Shown: positions 14,398-15,926 of the stretch, piece by piece
Layout: each line of letters opens with the position of its first letter
How positions within the stretch are numbered: the first letter of the stretch is position 1
Assembly: GCA_031260865.1 (NCBI GenBank)
Contig: JAISKQ010000012.1
Span: forward strand, 1 to 15,926
Source: Prevotella sp.
Lineage (GTDB): Bacteria; Bacteroidota; Bacteroidia; Bacteroidales; Dysgonomonadaceae
Length of the DNA stretch: 15,926 bases
Reading direction: 5' to 3'
The notes under the pieces: generated by a model
Told to the model about the DNA's origin: nothing
Databases searched by the model: none
The model's input: only the letters and a program-made list of their open reading frames with translations
Program-made: the position numbers and the translations under genes

Positions 14398-15779
14398 TCG
14401 TCTTTTTGTTTATATTTCTGGTAGCCTTTATCTATTTGGTTGTAAATTAGCTTTGCCACTTTCTTGGAACCGGAGGCGTTAAAGTGGGTATAGTCTTTGT
14501 TCGCCAAACGTAATTCGTCCACCCATTTCACCATTGATCCGTTGCCGCCCATCGCTTCGTATAGATTTATGTAACCGGAACCTGTTTTTCGGGCATAGTT
14601 TTTCTGAGCCTTCGCCAAAGCTAAAACAGCCGGGTCGGTTTTCATTTCTTGCTCTATCTTACTTGCTTTATCGGCGGTGGATATAATGAGTATATCCGCG
14701 TTCGGAAAACACTGGTGGAGATTATTCACAACCGTAATCATATTCCGCTCATACCAATTATAATTAAGCGACCCGTAACCCAACACGTTTGCTCCATACT
14801 GAAGAATGATAAGGTCATAACCCAATACTCTGTCGAAAGCGTTCATCAATGCCGGACTTAGAATAGACAATGGTAATCCTGAATTTCCGCGCATGGAGAA
14901 GTTATCCACATGGACGCCTGTGCTATCGCCAAAATTAAATCCGTAAATTGGTATGGAGTCGGCGTTGTTGAATGTTACCTGCAACGATTTCACATCCGAC
15001 GACATCAAGCTCAATGTGTTCAATTTATGCGCGGGATGAAGGTTCTTTGTCGACACGGAATCTTTATCAACGCGGATTGTCACTGAAGCATCCTTATTAT
15101 TGGAACAGCCGAATAACAGGACAGGGCTATATAACAATGTGGAATGAGCTTGTGATTGCGCTTTATATCTTACTCCGGCTCCTGATTTACGGGTAAAGAA
15201 TACTTGTCCGTCGATACCGAACGGGCGAATCGGTTTTTTTATCTTTATAAACGATTGTATAATCCAATCTTTGTTGGATACCTGATGTGAGATAGAACCA
15301 CGTGATGCCGCCGAGAGGGACGAAATAGCCACATAACCGACCCCATGCCCTCCGTAATTCTGTTGAAATTCGCTACGTATATCCTGTACGATATAGTCCC
15401 CGTCATTCATTGAATCCCCGAAATAAGCTATTCTTACTTTCCCTGATTTGGTTTGTTCCAGTTGATATAATTTTTCGTAGAAACGTTTCAGGTTTTGGTA
15501 TCCGTCCGCTTTTAATGAAGGGTCTATGTCTTCGTCTATATCACTATTTTGAAGGCTGTCTGCTCCCAAAGAATACTTAGTGGCTTCAAGATCCATGGTG
15601 TCGCTTATGGCGTTCAGCATCAAGCTGTCAACGACAATATTCTCCGTGGTAATCACATTGTCGGGAAATAAACGCTCGGGCAACCATTGTTTGCAAAGCA
15701 AAAAGACAACTATGGACAAGACAATAAACAAAATTGCTTTTCCAAAATACGAATTATTTGATGTATCCACAACCAGCAA
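14394..15779 (-). CDS. Membrane-anchored SGNH/GDSL hydrolase-fold protein
   Basis: This is the first gene of the envelope-modification operon. One hydrophobic segment (about 15-30) anchors the protein in the inner membrane with the rest in the periplasm, and a polar linker follows to about residue 95. The SGNH fold shows block I YFGDSM (119-124, Ser123), a block II-like MRGNSG (296-301), block III QYGANVLG (327-334, Asn331) and block V DYTH (Asp429, His432). Its block I neighbourhood (EKLYQLEQTKSGKVRIAYFGDS) closely parallels that of the next gene (EKLYNLEMTKKGKINIVHIGDS), so the two are paralogues. This one lacks LysM. The start is not ATG: in-frame options are TTG at 15779 or GTG at 15770, bounded upstream by an in-frame TAA. 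The first in-frame ATG (residue 54) would remove the membrane segment. It ends in an ATGA overlap with the next gene. Confidence 0.85.
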   Translation of the reverse strand: MLVVDTSNNSYFGKAILFIVLSIVVFLLCKQWLPERLFPDNVITTENIVVDSLMLNAISDTMDLEATKYSLGADSLQNSDIDEDIDPSLKADGYQNLKRFYEKLYQLEQTKSGKVRIAYFGDSMNDGDYIVQDIRSEFQQNYGGHGVGYVAISSLSAASRGSISHQVSNKDWIIQSFIKIKKPIRPFGIDGQVFFTRKSGAGVRYKAQSQAHSTLLYSPVLLFGCSNNKDASVTIRVDKDSVSTKNLHPAHKLNTLSLMSSDVKSLQVTFNNADSIPIYGFNFGDSTGVHVDNFSMRGNSGLPLSILSPALMNAFDRVLGYDLIILQYGANVLGYGSLNYNWYERNMITVVNNLHQCFPNADILIISTADKASKIEQEMKTDPAVLALAKAQKNYARKTGSGYINLYEAMGGNGSMVKWVDELRLANKDYTHFNASGSKKVAKLIYNQIDKGYQKYKQKDE

Positions 15780-15825
15780 ATTATAAAATAGTTATGTTAA
15801 TAGACTAATTTTTTCTAAAGTTGTG

Positions 15826-15833
15826 CAAATCTA
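15826..15833 (-). promoter_or_regulatory. Bacteroidetes-type -7 box of the O-acylation operon
   Basis: On the minus strand this reads TAGATTTG, an exact TAnnTTTG match. It lies 46 nt from the TTG start at 15779 and would give a leader of about 40 nt. No clean -33 TTG is seen; an A/T-rich tract occupies that position. The remainder of 15780-15926 shows no gene. Confidence 0.5.
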
Positions 15834-15926
15834 ATTACTTTCTTTGGAAAAAAGTACGGGCGAAATGATATTTTAGTGATATTTTTCTTTAATGTATTAT
15901 TTAGAAACTGTTTAAATTTTATCGGT

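Overview
The window looks like chromosomal DNA from an anaerobic gut-type Bacteroidota, most likely a Bacteroidales member (Parabacteroides or Dysgonomonas-like; the genus is a guess). The evidence is -7 promoter boxes of the Bacteroidetes form TAnnTTTG upstream of several genes, A-rich leaders with no Shine-Dalgarno, a stand-alone RRM RNA-binding protein, a secreted GH35 beta-galactosidase, a four-subunit 2-oxoacid:ferredoxin oxidoreductase, and a lipoprotein form of the Omp85 protein TamA (TamL). I see no tRNA, rRNA, CRISPR array, transposase or phage gene.

Layout: (1) 12-332 (+) small RRM protein ending in a clear intrinsic terminator. (2) 406-2295 (-) exported GH35 beta-galactosidase with its own promoter. 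(3) 2296-3308, about 1 kb without a credible gene, holding six copies of a 22-nt repeat (core GGTGACAAAAGTAACAG) and a larger tandem-like duplication of about 136 bp. (4) 3309-3794 (+) YbaK-type aminoacyl-tRNA deacylase. (5) 3971-6692 (+) a four-gene operon for a 2-oxoacid:ferredoxin oxidoreductase in the order delta (ferredoxin), alpha (VorB), beta (TPP), gamma. (6) 6842-9259 (-) TamL, divergent from 9433-10188 (+), a SpoU/TrmH-family RNA methyltransferase. (7) 10192-15779 (-) a tightly packed four-gene operon, transcribed right to left: membrane-anchored SGNH protein, exported SGNH protein with an internal LysM domain, MBOAT O-acyltransferase, and an unannotated ATP-grasp-like protein.

How the genes fit together: the oxidoreductase operon encodes one enzyme complex for CoA-dependent oxidative decarboxylation of 2-oxoacids (branched-chain or 2-oxoglutarate) in anaerobic metabolism. 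The last operon has the architecture of an envelope glycan O-acylation machine: MBOAT moves acyl groups across the inner membrane and SGNH proteins place them on, or remove them from, a periplasmic glycan. The LysM domain makes peptidoglycan a reasonable target. The most notable points are the tandem paralogous SGNH pair, the LysM placed inside the SGNH fold, the coupled cytoplasmic ATP-grasp protein, and the likely use of TTG (or GTG) starts in three of the four genes of that operon.
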